64,000 nucleotides of DNA from Acetobacteraceae bacterium (GCA_024280945.1 JAMXLO010000104.1:1-64000); one strand, 5' to 3'; positions 1-9,391 are shown, counted from the first letter of the stretch. Numbers and translations: made by a program. Notes: generated by a model from the letters alone, not told the origin.

Positions 1-2
1 CA

Positions 3-215
3 AGCTTCGCCGGCAGCTACATCGTTAACGGTCGGGCAGCCTCTCCCGCCGAGGCGCAGCACCTGGTCGCCAGTGGCGTCCAGCCGGGTGCCTGGGTGGT
101 CAACGGCTATGGCATCGCACCGGCAGCCGAGCGTGCCGCCTTCACTGCTCCGGCTGCGACCGAGCCCAGCGGCCAGAAGTGCTACTACGTCCTCGACGTC
201 CTGCTCTGCGACTGA
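3..215 (+). CDS. C-terminal end of a hypothetical protein (5' end outside window)
   Basis: An open frame runs from the window edge to a TGA and encodes about 70 residues ending YVLDVLLCD. The peptide is rich in Ala, Gly and Ser with a short Cys-containing tail, and reads like the end of a secreted or low-complexity protein. I do not recognise a family. The true start lies upstream of the window. The frame is the longest one open at the edge and has alphaproteobacterial-looking codon use, but no homology is visible, so confidence is modest. Confidence 0.45.
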   Translation, partial: SFAGSYIVNGRAASPAEAQHLVASGVQPGAWVVNGYGIAPAAERAAFTAPAATEPSGQKCYYVLDVLLCD

Positions 216-391
216 AAGACGCGGCCTGCCCCCGCGAATTCGCCGGAAAATGTATGGCAACCTTGTCTGTGGCATCAGGCCACGCGCGGATCATGCAGGG
301 CATCGCGAATTCTATGTTCGTGCATGTCGGGATACCGGGCTCAGTAACGTCCTCGGGTTTGAGTGGTCAGAAGGGTGAGAAGGAGAACACG

Positions 392-505
392 ATGCTCGCA
401 TTAGCGATCGCTATGGGTACTGTGGTGTGGGCGATGATCGGCTATGCGCTCCTCAGTCCAAATCCCCCGGCCCTGGAGGGGACCGACGCGGACGCGAACG
501 TCTGA
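392..505 (+). CDS. putative 37-residue single-span membrane peptide
   Basis: An ATG is preceded by a purine-rich AAGGAGAA ribosome site about 4 nt upstream. The 37 residues start MLALAIAMGTVVWAMIGYALL, a hydrophobic helix long enough to span the membrane once, and end in a Pro-rich then acidic tail. There is no family assignment. The good ribosome site and the one-helix design argue for a real small membrane protein; the short length argues for caution. Confidence 0.35.
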   Translation: MLALAIAMGTVVWAMIGYALLSPNPPALEGTDADANV

Positions 506-679
506 CGGACGGCACCGGGCAACACCGACTCCTCTCTTGAGCAGCCACCTTCAGTGCGTACCGCAAGGTGATGGCGCCACGCACGCGCAGCAGCGCAGTT
601 GGTGGGGCGGATGGTGGCTTTACGCGAGCCATCTCCGCTCTTCGCCGCCACGGGTCGGAAGCGATTGAGCTCGCGCAGA

Positions 680-1189
680 TTATTCGGCCGCCTCGCCGAG
701 CAGGCGCTCGACGATCACGCAATCCCGCCAAGCGCCGTCCAGCTTGCCGTGCCGGCGGTAGAGGCCGACTTCACGGAAACCGACTTTCGACATCAGCGCA
801 CGGCTGGCTGTGTTCTCCGGGAAGATGCGCGACAACAATTTCCAGAACCCGGCCGCTTGTGCCGCGCCGAGCAAAGCCGTCATGGCAACATGGCCTGCAC
901 CGGAGCCGCGATGGTTGCGTGCAACATAGACCGAGAATTCCGCGACGCCGGCGTAGCACGGTCGGGAGCGGTAGGCGGAGGTGGAGGCGAAGGCCACAAC
1001 CTCCCTCCCCTCTTCAACGACCACAATCGGATGCCGGCCGTCGAACCAGGCCTCGATCTGCTGCGCGCTCCTTGGTTCGGTTTCGAAGGTGCCGGTGCGA
1101 TCGGAAATGCCGTGGTTATAGATCGTCGCAATCGCTAGCGCGTCAGCTGGAGTTGCAGCCCGTGCCGTGAAGGAGTGCTCCGCCATCAA
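680..1189 (-). CDS. GNAT N-acetyltransferase, phosphinothricin/ArsN1-like
   Basis: This 169-residue protein is a complete GNAT-fold acetyltransferase that transfers an acetyl group from acetyl-CoA to an amine. The N-terminus (residues 8-33, ATPADALAIATIYNHGI) matches the start of phosphinothricin acetyltransferase/ArsN1 relatives. The acetyl-CoA loop is RNHRGSGAG at residues 91-99, and residues 117-145 carry the C-terminal half with N126 and F137. Relatives detoxify glutamate analogues such as phosphinothricin or arsinothricin. The substrate here cannot be told from sequence, and no arsenic genes are nearby. The gene stands alone, with about 220 nt to the next minus-strand gene. Met1 or Met2 could be the start. 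Confidence 0.85.
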   Translation of the reverse strand: MMAEHSFTARAATPADALAIATIYNHGISDRTGTFETEPRSAQQIEAWFDGRHPIVVVEEGREVVAFASTSAYRSRPCYAGVAEFSVYVARNHRGSGAGHVAMTALLGAAQAAGFWKLLSRIFPENTASRALMSKVGFREVGLYRRHGKLDGAWRDCVIVERLLGEAAE

Positions 1190-1411
1190 GCCTTCTCATC
1201 TCATACCAGACGCGCAAATGGCGTATGAAGTCTACGACCGAGAGCATGACCGGCACTCCTGCCAGGGGCAACATAGGTATAGTTGGCCGGCCGCAGCTGG
1301 TTCGGCCGCGACGTCCGGAACTCACCAGTCGGCGGGGCAACGGCACCGCCGTGCCGGAACCTGTGGTTCCTGGTCCTCAGCGGGAGCAGCGCATGCGGCG
1401 CATTGTCTGGA

Positions 1412-2647
1412 CTACTTCTCGGGGCGCGTCCCAAAGCTCTCGGACCCAGGATCGCGCGAAAGGAATGCGGTTGCCGTGGCACCGATCAGGCAGGCGATCG
1501 CACACATTCCGAATGCCCCCGCCCAGGCCGTTAGCCGCGCTGTTCCGCCGAACCAGTCGAGACACAGACCAAACAGTAGCGTTCCAACAAACCCTCCAGC
1601 AAAGCCGATGCACGAGTAAACGGCCACCGTCGCACCTCTCTGCTGCGGCTCGGCAACTGCGAGCAGGCCCGAAGTAAGATTGGAGAAATTGCCCTGTACG
1701 ATGAAGCCCGCGGCCATCGCCAGAGCGGCGACCAGGCCATATGGCAGCAACGCGACGAAGCCAAACAATGCGTTCACCAGCGCTGACGCCACGAATACGC
1801 CCGTGGCAGTGGCACGGAGGCCAAGGCGCAGGGACAGTTCGTTGCCGTACAGCCCCGCTGGCACACCCAACAAGCCGACCAGTGCGCCGGTCATCAGCAT
1901 GCTCCACCCTTGCGTCGCATCGCTGCCCTGGTTCGCCACGCAGAACGCAAGAAACACCACGATCCATTGTCGCAGCCCCGCAGTCCCCCAGATCGTCGCT
2001 GTGTAGCCAACAGTCAGCACCAGCACGTCGCGACTATCGAACACCCGGCGGAAGTCTGGCATCACGCAGGATCGTTCGGCGGGCGCTTCGGTGTTCATGC
2101 GCGGTAGCGCGGCCCAGGCGAGCAGCACGCCAATAACGCCGAGCAAACCACTCACCGCGAATGCACCGCGCCAGTCCCACATCAGGCCGGCCTGACCGAG
2201 CAGGAAGGACAGTGACGAACCGAGGGTGAACGAACTGGTGTACCAGGCGGCGGCACGGGCACGGCTCGTCCCCGCCATCCCATCAGTCAACGCACGCAGC
2301 CCCGGCATGTACATGCCGGCGACCGCTATGCCGCTCACTGCTCGCCAGATCAGCGCCGGAAGCAGGCCCTCACTGAAAGCCATGCCGAAGCACGACAGCG
2401 CATTCAGTGCGCTGCTGGCGAGAAAGATCGTGCGGGCTGGCATCCAATCGGTGAGCGCAACCAGCGGCAGCACGGCTGCCATGTAGCCAGCGGACATCAT
2501 ACCGGCGAGCCAGCCGGCTTCGGTGTTACTCAGTGACCAGGCCGCGATGAACTGCGGGAGCAGAGCAGGGACCAGCGAGAAGCCCGCCAGACCCAGGATC
2601 TCCGCTCCGCAGACGAATGCGACGGCGCGCGCCTCAGCACCCATCAA
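1412..2647 (-). CDS. MFS transporter
   Basis: This 411-residue inner-membrane protein has the length and about 12 hydrophobic segments of a major facilitator. The loop after helix 2 is DWMPARTIF, in the place of the MFS signature loop, and residues 110-140 (GMYMPGLRALTDGMAG) look like the helix-4 region. It resembles the nitrate/cyanate-like MFS proteins common in proteobacteria. Direction and substrate cannot be read from the sequence. The reading frame is uninterrupted. It lies downstream, on the same strand, of the broken HTH gene at 2814-3629 and has no obvious operon partner. Confidence 0.88.
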   Translation of the reverse strand: MMGAEARAVAFVCGAEILGLAGFSLVPALLPQFIAAWSLSNTEAGWLAGMMSAGYMAAVLPLVALTDWMPARTIFLASSALNALSCFGMAFSEGLLPALIWRAVSGIAVAGMYMPGLRALTDGMAGTSRARAAAWYTSSFTLGSSLSFLLGQAGLMWDWRGAFAVSGLLGVIGVLLAWAALPRMNTEAPAERSCVMPDFRRVFDSRDVLVLTVGYTATIWGTAGLRQWIVVFLAFCVANQGSDATQGWSMLMTGALVGLLGVPAGLYGNELSLRLGLRATATGVFVASALVNALFGFVALLPYGLVAALAMAAGFIVQGNFSNLTSGLLAVAEPQQRGATVAVYSCIGFAGGFVGTLLFGLCLDWFGGTARLTAWAGAFGMCAIACLIGATATAFLSRDPGSESFGTRPEK

Positions 2648-2813
2648 CCGTGGTCACCGGGTCCGTCGCCGAACCGTCGGATTTGCCCCCAGCTCGGTTT
2701 CCGCCCTGCCGCTACAAACTGCAGAATCCTTTGCATTCGATGCCGTGCGCTATACTCAAAGCCATAGCAGCCAGACTGCCCGTGTGTCAGCGTAAGTGCT
2801 CGCACCCACCCCT

Positions 2814-3629
2814 TCACACCGAGAACGCGCGAAACCTCTCCCGGCCTGTGACCTCGCGCGCGACTCCCTGTCCTGCCACTCGCGCAGCAGCGCGGGTGCT
2901 GGTTCGGGAGGGGCGCTGATCGCAGCCACCATCCAGGCCTGCGCCGCCGCGGTGGCGCGAGCAGCGGCGGCTGGACGCCCTGCCCTCCCCGCGCCGGGCC
3001 CCGTAACGCGCCGGGGTGGCCGGTGCATGCGCGTCCCGCCAGCTTGCCAGGGCATCGCGGTCAACTGCGGTACCGAGGCTGGCCAGGGTATGCAATTGCA
3101 GAGGCGCTGCCGAGTGGATGCGGGTCCCGCCGGGCAGCCGGCGCAACAGGCGGGCCAGCACCAACGCATCGGCAATCGCCTGATTGGCTGCCGGCATGGT
3201 GTCGAGCGGCGGGTCCGCCCAGTCCAGGCGGCCGGCCGGCTGAGCGATGGTATGCGGCAGCGCGCGTGAGCCGGCGCCGAGTGCCGCGAGGGCGGCTGGG
3301 GCGGTCAAGCCGGCCTCGCGCAGTGCGAGGTCGAGCGGATGCACCCAGGCCTGGGCGTGAGCAAGCCACCCGGCCGCTTCGGTCAGCGAAAGGCGCGCGC
3401 ACAGTCCGCTGCGGACCGCGTCGTCGCTGGCCGGCAGCCTTGCATCGAGCCGCGCGAGTGCGTCGGCGGCATCGGCGAGCGTAGCGAGCAGGAGATCGGC
3501 ATCGGCCGCGGCGTCAGACGCGCCGCGGCGCCTGCGATTGGCGTCGGTCTCGTCCGGGGCGTTCTCCCAGACCGGCCACAGCACGCGATCCGCATCGTCC
3601 GGATCGGTAAATGGCAGGTCGGACGGCAT
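2814..3629 (-). pseudogene. RHE_PE00001/DUF1612-like HTH protein, internally damaged
   Basis: The N-terminal part (about residues 50-110: ALARLDARL, then EAAGWLAHAQAWVHPLDLALREAG) looks like the start of the plasmid-linked RHE_PE00001 family. The last residues, REVTGRERFRAFSV, match the usual end of its C-terminal helix-turn-helix domain. Between them (about residues 205-255) the frame is Arg/Ser-rich nonsense, and another frame reads better there (AAAQAWMVAAISAPPEPAPA). The product is 271 residues against roughly 370 in intact relatives as I recall them. The sequence therefore suggests an internal deletion with compensating frameshifts. Family assignment is from memory of the motif and is moderately sure. 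Confidence 0.5.
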
Positions 3630-3882
3630 GGCAGCGTTGCCCGGGTCTTGTTATGGCTGGGGAATGCTGCCTGAACCGCGCCGATTCGCGGAAGTTCGGT
3701 TCGCCAATCGGTTGGATCTCCGGCCGCCTAGAGATTAACGGACCGAAACTATCAGAGAACAGCGAAGCAAGCTGGCTAACGGTCTGCGGGGAGGGGTACC
3801 CCTATCGCGCATCTTAGTTGGCCTTGCATAGCCACCAGCGACATGGCCCTAAGCATGTCCACCGCTCCGAGACGGAGGTGTT

Positions 3883-4601
3883 GTGACACTATTCGAGCAA
3901 GCAGATCAGGCACTCGCCGTGGCTGTAAATCAATTTGCTGGTCGCAGCGTCGTGCTCGACAAATTGGTGAACGACCTTCTGGTCACGACGCAGCCAAACG
4001 GTGGCCTATTCATAGGGGCTCTTTGTTGGATTTGGTTCGAGACTGACGAGACCGGCGTGCACATTCACCGACGCAAGGTTGTCACTGCATTTTTGGCCGT
4101 GATGGTCGTGGCAGTTACCTTGCAGCTCTTGAAGGCCCTACTGCCGTTTCGTCCTCGGCCCCTAAACGATCCCGACCTCGGTCTACGAGTGCCGTTAGGT
4201 GTTGATCCAACTTCGCCTAATGAGCTGAGCGCATTTCCCAGCGGTCACACAGCTTTTTTTTTGCGCTCAGCACTGCACTCTGGATGCGCTCCCGCTGGTT
4301 GGGAGCTGCGGCAATAGTTTGGACGTCGTTGTCGATCTGCTTACCGCTGCTCTATCGCGGAGAACATTGGCCGACCGACCTCGTCGCCGGCGCCCTCATT
4401 GGCGTGGTGCTCATGGTCCTGCTGTGCCGGCTTATTGGCGCGACAAGGCTGCCCGATCGGATACTGCGTTTCAGTGCAAAGCATCCGACTGTATTCTATA
4501 CTGTTGCATGGCTGCTCGCTCTCGAGATGGCAGAGTTGTTTGAGAACCTCCAGGCCTACTTCAAAGATGCAGCAAGCCTTGCAAGGCTGCTCCTCTCTTA
4601 G
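3883..4601 (+). pseudogene. PAP2-family phosphatase broken by a frameshift in a T9 tract
   Basis: Two overlapping frames together make one PAP2 acid phosphatase, a membrane enzyme that removes phosphate from lipid or sugar phosphates. The first frame starts at GTG 3883 after GGAGGT and carries motif 1 (KALLPFRPRP, residues 84-93) and motif 2 (PSGHT, 119-123). The third motif (YRGEHWPTD) is in the next frame, entered after a run of nine T at 4254-4262. Adding one T, or removing two, joins the frames through AFFFALSTALWMRSRW and gives a normal-sized protein of about 239 residues. A homopolymer sequencing error, a real mutation or slippage could explain it. Confidence 0.85.
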
Positions 4602-4916
4602 ACTGCGCTACACTCGGGACGATCGGCGCGAAGGCTATTTCGCCGGCGACGCGGCGGCAATAGCGGCTGGTCGACACTGTCCCAGCAGCACCCACAGCGA
4701 GCCGGCTAAGACGTCAGCCCCGGCCACGAATCGAAATCGAGAAACGCTGGAATAAGCAAGGCAGCCCGGAAGTTGCTTCGCGCCAAGCCGCCCTGTCCGA
4801 TGGAACGCAGTAGGCGGAGCGTAGAACCGCGGTGGCTATCGCGAGCGCAAAATCTCTCCAGACTGACGACATCAGCCAGCTTTGCTGGCAGCGGGTACAA
4901 CCGAAAGTCGCCCCTT

Positions 4917-5466
4917 CGGGTGGCCGATTCGGATCGTTGGCAGTTCATGGGCGCCGGGAACGTGGTAATCGAGAAACGTCGCGGCGAGCGGCTGGCCGTG
5001 TGCATCGTACCGTATCTCTTCGTACAGGGCGGTGCCGATCCCCTGCGTTACTCCGCCGCGGATTTGGCCCTCGACCAGCATCGGGTTCTGTCGCGTCGAG
5101 CAGTGGTTCGACGCCGGGCGGCAATTCGTGCATCCGCAGATGCGCGATACTGGAGATCTCGGCAATCGTCACCGAGCCCTTCGGCCCATGCCCCTCGGCA
5201 ACATCGCATTGCAGCAGGTGCGCGCCGCTCCGACATAGCTTATCGCGTAAAACGCGACTCGCGCGCGCCACTGCTCCGCCCGCCATAACCATGCTACGCG
5301 AGGCGAATGTGCCGAAACCGAAGGCCGTGGATTCGGTGTCGCCGTGCCGCACAGAGATGCGCACCGGGTCAATGCCCAATTCCTCGCAGACGATTTGAGA
5401 TAAGGCAGTTTCCAGCTCCTGCCCATGCGATTGGATGCCGACCGTCAGCACGATGCTACCGATCGG
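4917..5466 (-). pseudogene. fragment of a CoxL/XdhB-type molybdopterin-binding subunit
   Basis: Two frames on the minus strand carry the C-terminal third of a xanthine dehydrogenase/CO dehydrogenase large subunit. From 5466, residues read SIVLTVGIQSHGQELETAL and then VRHGDTESTAFGFGTFASRS, the strongly conserved cofactor region. At 5086/5087 the frame jumps from ELPPGVEPLLDATE to NPMLVEGQIRGGVTQGIG, skipping roughly 60 residues that intact proteins have there. Homology stops at about 4917 (ELPTIRIGHP), so the last ~60 residues are also missing. No small or FAD subunit is nearby. This is a dead remnant. Confidence 0.8.
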
Positions 5467-5770
5467 CGACTTCCAGCGCCGCTTTGATATGACCGCCCGG
5501 GCTGTCGAGGTAAACAGTGCGAACATTCGGTTTCTGGGCCAGAGCTACCCCGACTTGTTGAGGAAGTGCCCATGAGAAGGTTCCGGCAATTTCAAGCGCG
5601 ACGCCTTGGGCAGTCTCCCTAATAGCATAAGGTCCCTCGAATTCAAATGTTGCCGCACAGGTTGGGCTCGGAGACAGCAGCGGCCAAGGCAGCACCTCAG
5701 GAACGTGTGCCGAACAATCCTCGCGCGATGCGCTGCGAGCAGCTCTGGCGGAGATGTCAAGTGCTGACAA
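5456..5770 (-). pseudogene. N-terminal fragment of a ClpP-class periplasmic (COG3904-like) protein
   Basis: A 104-residue frame ends LDSPGGHIKAALEVADR and stops exactly where the CoxL fragment begins. The pattern of a beta strand (GVALEIAGTFSWALPQQVGVAL), then VRTVYLDSPGGHIKAA, resembles the oxyanion-hole region of ClpP/SppA-fold proteins of the COG3904 type, where SPGG is followed by a long C-terminal domain carrying the catalytic Ser. That part is absent here. The abrupt end at the join with an unrelated gene suggests truncation by a deletion. Family assignment is tentative. Confidence 0.42.
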
Positions 5771-6011
5771 CTACCGACAGGAGAAGACCCGACCTGGAGC
5801 AACTCGCATCCCGTTGACAAGTCCTGCGAAGCAAAAGGCAGCCCGTTCCCGTACAGGCACAAGGCTAGCCAGCAACTTTTGGTTGCAGAATCGGGTCGTC
5901 GTAGTACAGCATTAACTTTGCCGACTAGCCGTCGATTCGTCGAAGCCTTTTGGCCAAGGAATTGGATCACTGAATCCTGGTTTGGAACCTATCTCTAGGC
6001 GGAGAGCGGGA

Positions 6012-7349
6012 ATGGAACCGAGGGTGCCGACGACGGATGCGCCATTCGGACGATTGGTGCGTCGACGAACGGCTGCACGGGCTGGGGACCATATTGGGCG
6101 CGGATTAGGGCCAGCCATCATTGTATTAATGCTCTTCCTTGCCGGCTGCGCCGGTCCAAGGTCAAACGTCGTGGACCGAGTGCCGTCATTGCGGGTGGCT
6201 GATGCTGCTCTGGTGGCAGGCGCTCCTGAAATTGCCCTGCGTGTTGCCGATCTGACGCTCCAGCGTGATCCACGCAACGTAGAGGCTCTAGTTACCAAGG
6301 GCGACACGCTCTATGCGATGGGTCTGCGGGAGGAGGCTGGCACCGCATACCGTCAGGCGGTGAACCTCGATCCGACACTTGCGGCAGCGCAGTTGGGCCT
6401 TGGGCGGACCCTAGTACAGTCGAACCCAGCAGCCGCTGAAACCGCCTTTCTGGCGGCTGTTGCGTCAAGGCCCGATGACAGCGCAGCGCTCAACGATGTC
6501 GGTATCGCAAGAGATCTGCTGGGCCGGCACGCAGAAGCGCAAGAGGCCTATCGAAGGGCACTCGCGATTGCTCCGGGCGCTGCCGACGTGAAAGTAAATT
6601 TAGGTCTCTCGCTCGCCCTTACTGGTAGCAAGAGCGCGGCAGTTGAGGTACTGCGTGAGGCCGCCGCGACGCCGGAAGCTATTCAGGGCCGAGGGAAGGA
6701 ACTGGCGGCTGCACTGGCTTTGGCCGGAGATGCGGCTGGTGCACATCAATTCGCGAGCGCGGGATCCCCGCAAGCCGTGGCGCCCAGCATCGCCTCGGCT
6801 GAGATGCCGCGACCTCCGAGCATGGCGGCCCGCGAGGAACCGGCTGCCGTTAAGCCGAAGCAGGATAAGCCTGTTACTGTTCGTCCACCCTTGGAGCGGG
6901 ATGACCCGGACGTGCTGCAGGGTATCACCACGGCCCCCGCGACCGCCGTTGGCCGTGCGGACTTAGGACTTCTTCCTGGTGACACACCGGAGGATCTGAT
7001 CGGGCTGGCGCAGCTTCAGGTGCCTAAGCCCCGTAAGGGCCCGACGACTGCCGATGCTCCACAGCCACGCCCCAAGCTCGCATCCCCGACTTCCGAAACG
7101 GGAGCGTTTGTCCAGCTTGCGTCGCTGCACTCACTGGATGACGCCCTGTATGAATGGCGACGGCTGACCAGGCGGTTCTCTGATCTGCTCAGTGGGCATA
7201 CGCCAGTGATCCTGCAGGCAGATGCGCTTGGGCAGACGTACTGGTGTCTGCGCACCTTTGGATTTACGGATCTGGACGGGGCAATGGCGATGTGCTCGGC
7301 GGCGCACGAAGCGTCTGGACTACGTTGCTGGGCTCGGGTGGCATCCTGA
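6012..7349 (+). CDS. TPR lipoprotein with C-terminal SPOR domain (TadD-like)
   Basis: The start chosen is the ATG at 6012, behind GGAGAGCGGGA, giving 445 residues. Residues about 33-47 form a hydrophobic signal ending in a lipobox (LFLAGC), so the protein should be an outer-membrane lipoprotein. Residues about 60-240 hold TPR repeats (for example NVEALVTKGDTLYAMGLREEAGTAYRQA, split over two helices), then a Pro-rich linker, then a SPOR-like domain from about 363 (GAFVQLASL to GLRCWARV) that could bind septal or denuded peptidoglycan. The TPR part resembles TadD of Tad pilus loci, but no other tad gene is present. The lytic transglycosylase gene follows directly. Confidence 0.78.
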   Translation: MEPRVPTTDAPFGRLVRRRTAARAGDHIGRGLGPAIIVLMLFLAGCAGPRSNVVDRVPSLRVADAALVAGAPEIALRVADLTLQRDPRNVEALVTKGDTLYAMGLREEAGTAYRQAVNLDPTLAAAQLGLGRTLVQSNPAAAETAFLAAVASRPDDSAALNDVGIARDLLGRHAEAQEAYRRALAIAPGAADVKVNLGLSLALTGSKSAAVEVLREAAATPEAIQGRGKELAAALALAGDAAGAHQFASAGSPQAVAPSIASAEMPRPPSMAAREEPAAVKPKQDKPVTVRPPLERDDPDVLQGITTAPATAVGRADLGLLPGDTPEDLIGLAQLQVPKPRKGPTTADAPQPRPKLASPTSETGAFVQLASLHSLDDALYEWRRLTRRFSDLLSGHTPVILQADALGQTYWCLRTFGFTDLDGAMAMCSAAHEASGLRCWARVAS

Positions 7350-7396
7350 CTTCCTTTCCTGGAGTCAGGGCATCGCTCGCATTTGTCAGCGGATTG

Positions 7397-8236
7397 ATGG
7401 CAGGCTGTGCCAGCGACTCGCAAATGTCGTTTGGAGGCCCGGCTCCCATTGGATATTTGAAGCAACATCCCCGCCGAAGCTTTGGAGGAGTCTTAGCCAT
7501 TGCAGTTGGAGCATTCGTGCTGATGCTTGGTGGGGCCGCTGGACAGCAATCATCGGACGATCCCACGGCACTGTGCGAAAGGGCTGCGAAGCGGGCTGAA
7601 CGCGACTGGCACCTGCCACAGGGTCTGCTTGACGCGATTGGCCTCGTAGAGAGCGGCCGCCGCTCGCCTGGCGGGTCACTCCCGATTATCTGGCCGTGGG
7701 CCGTCAACGCCGAGGGGCAAGGAATCTATCAGCCGAGCAAGGACGCGGCGGTCAGCATGGTGCGGCTGCTGCAGCTACGCGGTGTGCGCGTGATCGACGT
7801 CGGGTGCTTCCAGGTTGATCTGTTCTATCACCCGCATGCGTTTACGAGCCTGGACGAGGCTTTCGATCCAGATGCCAATGCACGGGTCGCCGCACGCATT
7901 CTAAGTCTGGGACGGCTGGGCACGACGGGATGGGATGGTGCAATTGCTGCCTATCATTCAGCGGTACCGTTGTTTGGCACAGTTTACCTGCAGAAGGTCC
8001 GGGCCGTCTGGCCATCTGTCATGGCACATCCACTGTGGAGTGGGCTCGAGCGGCCTGAGGCGTATGCGGTGCTGCTATCACCGCAGGCACGCGTCGTGCG
8101 GGTTGTGACACCTCTGGATTCTTCATCCGAGCAACTCATACGACCAGCACGAATAAAGCAGGCGGATCGGTTCGGCGGGACAATACAGTGGTTGCATCAG
8201 CCAACAACGAGCTTGCCTCGCGTTGTCTCACCCTGA
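7397..8236 (+). CDS. lytic transglycosylase (SLT domain)
   Basis: A signal-anchor-like segment (GGVLAIAVGAFVLMLGG) leads into a soluble-lytic-transglycosylase domain: LLDAIGLVESGR carries the catalytic Glu, then VGCFQVDLFYHP in the place of the usual GLMQ-type loop, and ARVAARILSLGRLG with AIAAYHSAVP near the end. It should cleave peptidoglycan glycan strands in the periplasm, as accessory transglycosylases of envelope-spanning machines do. The open frame extends upstream into the previous gene; I chose ATG 7397 because it puts the signal segment near the N-terminus, and ATG 7424 is equally possible. The C-terminal 60 residues are unassigned. It is probably co-transcribed with the TPR/SPOR lipoprotein. 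Confidence 0.7.
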   Translation: MAGCASDSQMSFGGPAPIGYLKQHPRRSFGGVLAIAVGAFVLMLGGAAGQQSSDDPTALCERAAKRAERDWHLPQGLLDAIGLVESGRRSPGGSLPIIWPWAVNAEGQGIYQPSKDAAVSMVRLLQLRGVRVIDVGCFQVDLFYHPHAFTSLDEAFDPDANARVAARILSLGRLGTTGWDGAIAAYHSAVPLFGTVYLQKVRAVWPSVMAHPLWSGLERPEAYAVLLSPQARVVRVVTPLDSSSEQLIRPARIKQADRFGGTIQWLHQPTTSLPRVVSP

Positions 8237-8375
8237 GAGCTGCTGCGCCACCGGCGCACGTCAATATTGAAAAGAGGTGCTCTCAGTGATCGGGCTACTG
8301 GTGTCGGGTGACTGTTAATAGGGGTCATCCGCGAACTCGGTGATGGTAGCGATGGGCGGTGCGGCGTGGCGTTGA

Positions 8376-8507
8376 ATGCCGCTCACGCACAGAAGAGCAT
8401 CCATGCCACGGTGTCCAACCTGTGGGACCGTCTCCGAGCGGCAGCATAGCTGGTGTCAGCGGAGCCTGTACGACCTGCCGATGCAGGGCATCGCCGATAT
8501 CCTGTGA
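8376..8507 (+). pseudogene. ISL3-family transposase N-terminal scrap
   Basis: A 43-codon frame contains RCPTCGTVSERQHSW followed by RSLYDLPMQGI. This matches the N-terminal zinc ribbon of ISL3-type transposases (CPxCG, then a stretch around SRY and LxDLPWxG). The frame stops where the domain should continue, and no further transposase is readable nearby, so only a fragment remains. It sits in a stretch of degraded sequence with a replication-protein remnant downstream. Confidence 0.5.
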
Positions 8508-8550
8508 TGGGCCACGGCTGTCGTGTTGCCACAAACGAGTGGCCGGACAC

Positions 8551-8697
8551 TCACGAGGGCGGGCTCGTGATGTTAGGCTGGTAGCGATACAGCCGTCCGC
8601 CGGGCACACGCATCCGATACGTGGTCGCATTATCTCCGAGCTCGCCCTGGGAGACAATCTCCCACTTATGCAAGGACGCTTGTTGCTGGTCGCTCAT
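8551..8697 (-). CDS. small hypothetical protein (48 residues)
   Basis: This 48-residue product begins MSDQQQASLHKWEIVSQGEL and continues with TYRMRVPGGRLYRY. The TYRMRVPGGxLYR core is typical of small hypothetical proteins found beside plasmid and phage genes, though I cannot name a family. Composition is protein-like rather than the Arg/Pro-rich pattern of shadow frames nearby. The gene lies between two mobile-element remnants and may itself be a passenger. Confidence 0.42.
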   Translation of the reverse strand: MSDQQQASLHKWEIVSQGELGDNATTYRMRVPGGRLYRYQPNITSPPS

Positions 8698-8935
8698 CGA
8701 CCGTCCTGCGGTTTGATTTGCCGGTTGCCGGCACCGGTGCTGTCGGCTGCGGAACACCGTGCGGCCGTTGCTTGTGCCAGGGAAAACATCGTCCGGTAAC
8801 GCGTACCTCGACAGAACGGGTTCGCTGCAAAGTTGGGGCTTGGAGCCGGCGCGAGTCCGTTTGGCAGGGTCAGTCGCGCGGTGCCGACTCCGCCGCGCTG
8901 ATTGAGGAGCCGCCCGACCAGCCTAGAGGTGCTAA

Positions 8936-9300
8936 ACCCCCCGCTGGTGGGGCGGGGCAGGGTGCGCCCGCAACACCATTGCTGAGGCGCTGAAAGTGCT
9001 CGAGTGGGGCGGCGTTCTCACATGGCAGCACCGGATCACACGCGTGCGGGAGCGTGGCCGCGCCCTGTTCGGCCGTGAGAGTTGGGAGTGGCGCGTGCAT
9101 CGCCGCAGCAATGCCTATGCATTCCGTGACCCGCAGCGGCAGACCCAAAGGCCTCTTGCCTATCAGTCCGAAAATGAGGCCTGGAGCACAGAAGCAAGTG
9201 ATTCTTGATTCTGTCAAACACCGGCGCTGCGCGCAGACGGACGGCTCGAACGTGCCCTTGCCCGATTCGGCGCGGCTGTTGCAGAAAGGCAAGGCATTGA
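8936..9300 (+). pseudogene. remnant of a plasmid-type replication/HTH protein
   Basis: From the stop at 8933 the frame reads ARNTIAEALKVLEWGGVLTW and then WRVHRRSNAYAFRDPQ. This is the helix-turn-helix and winged region of the replication protein A-like family on alphaproteobacterial plasmids. Near 9180 the frame shifts: the continuation GAQKQVILDSVKHRR reads in another frame and fades by about 9300. The N-terminal half is missing. It is a degraded copy, consistent with plasmid DNA having once integrated here. Confidence 0.6.
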
Positions 9301-9391
9301 ACAAGACGCCGGCTCGCCGCCCGATGCTTCACAGCCACGATAAGGAGGCGCCACTGGACGACGCATCCGCACGCGCCATCAATGCGCACGC

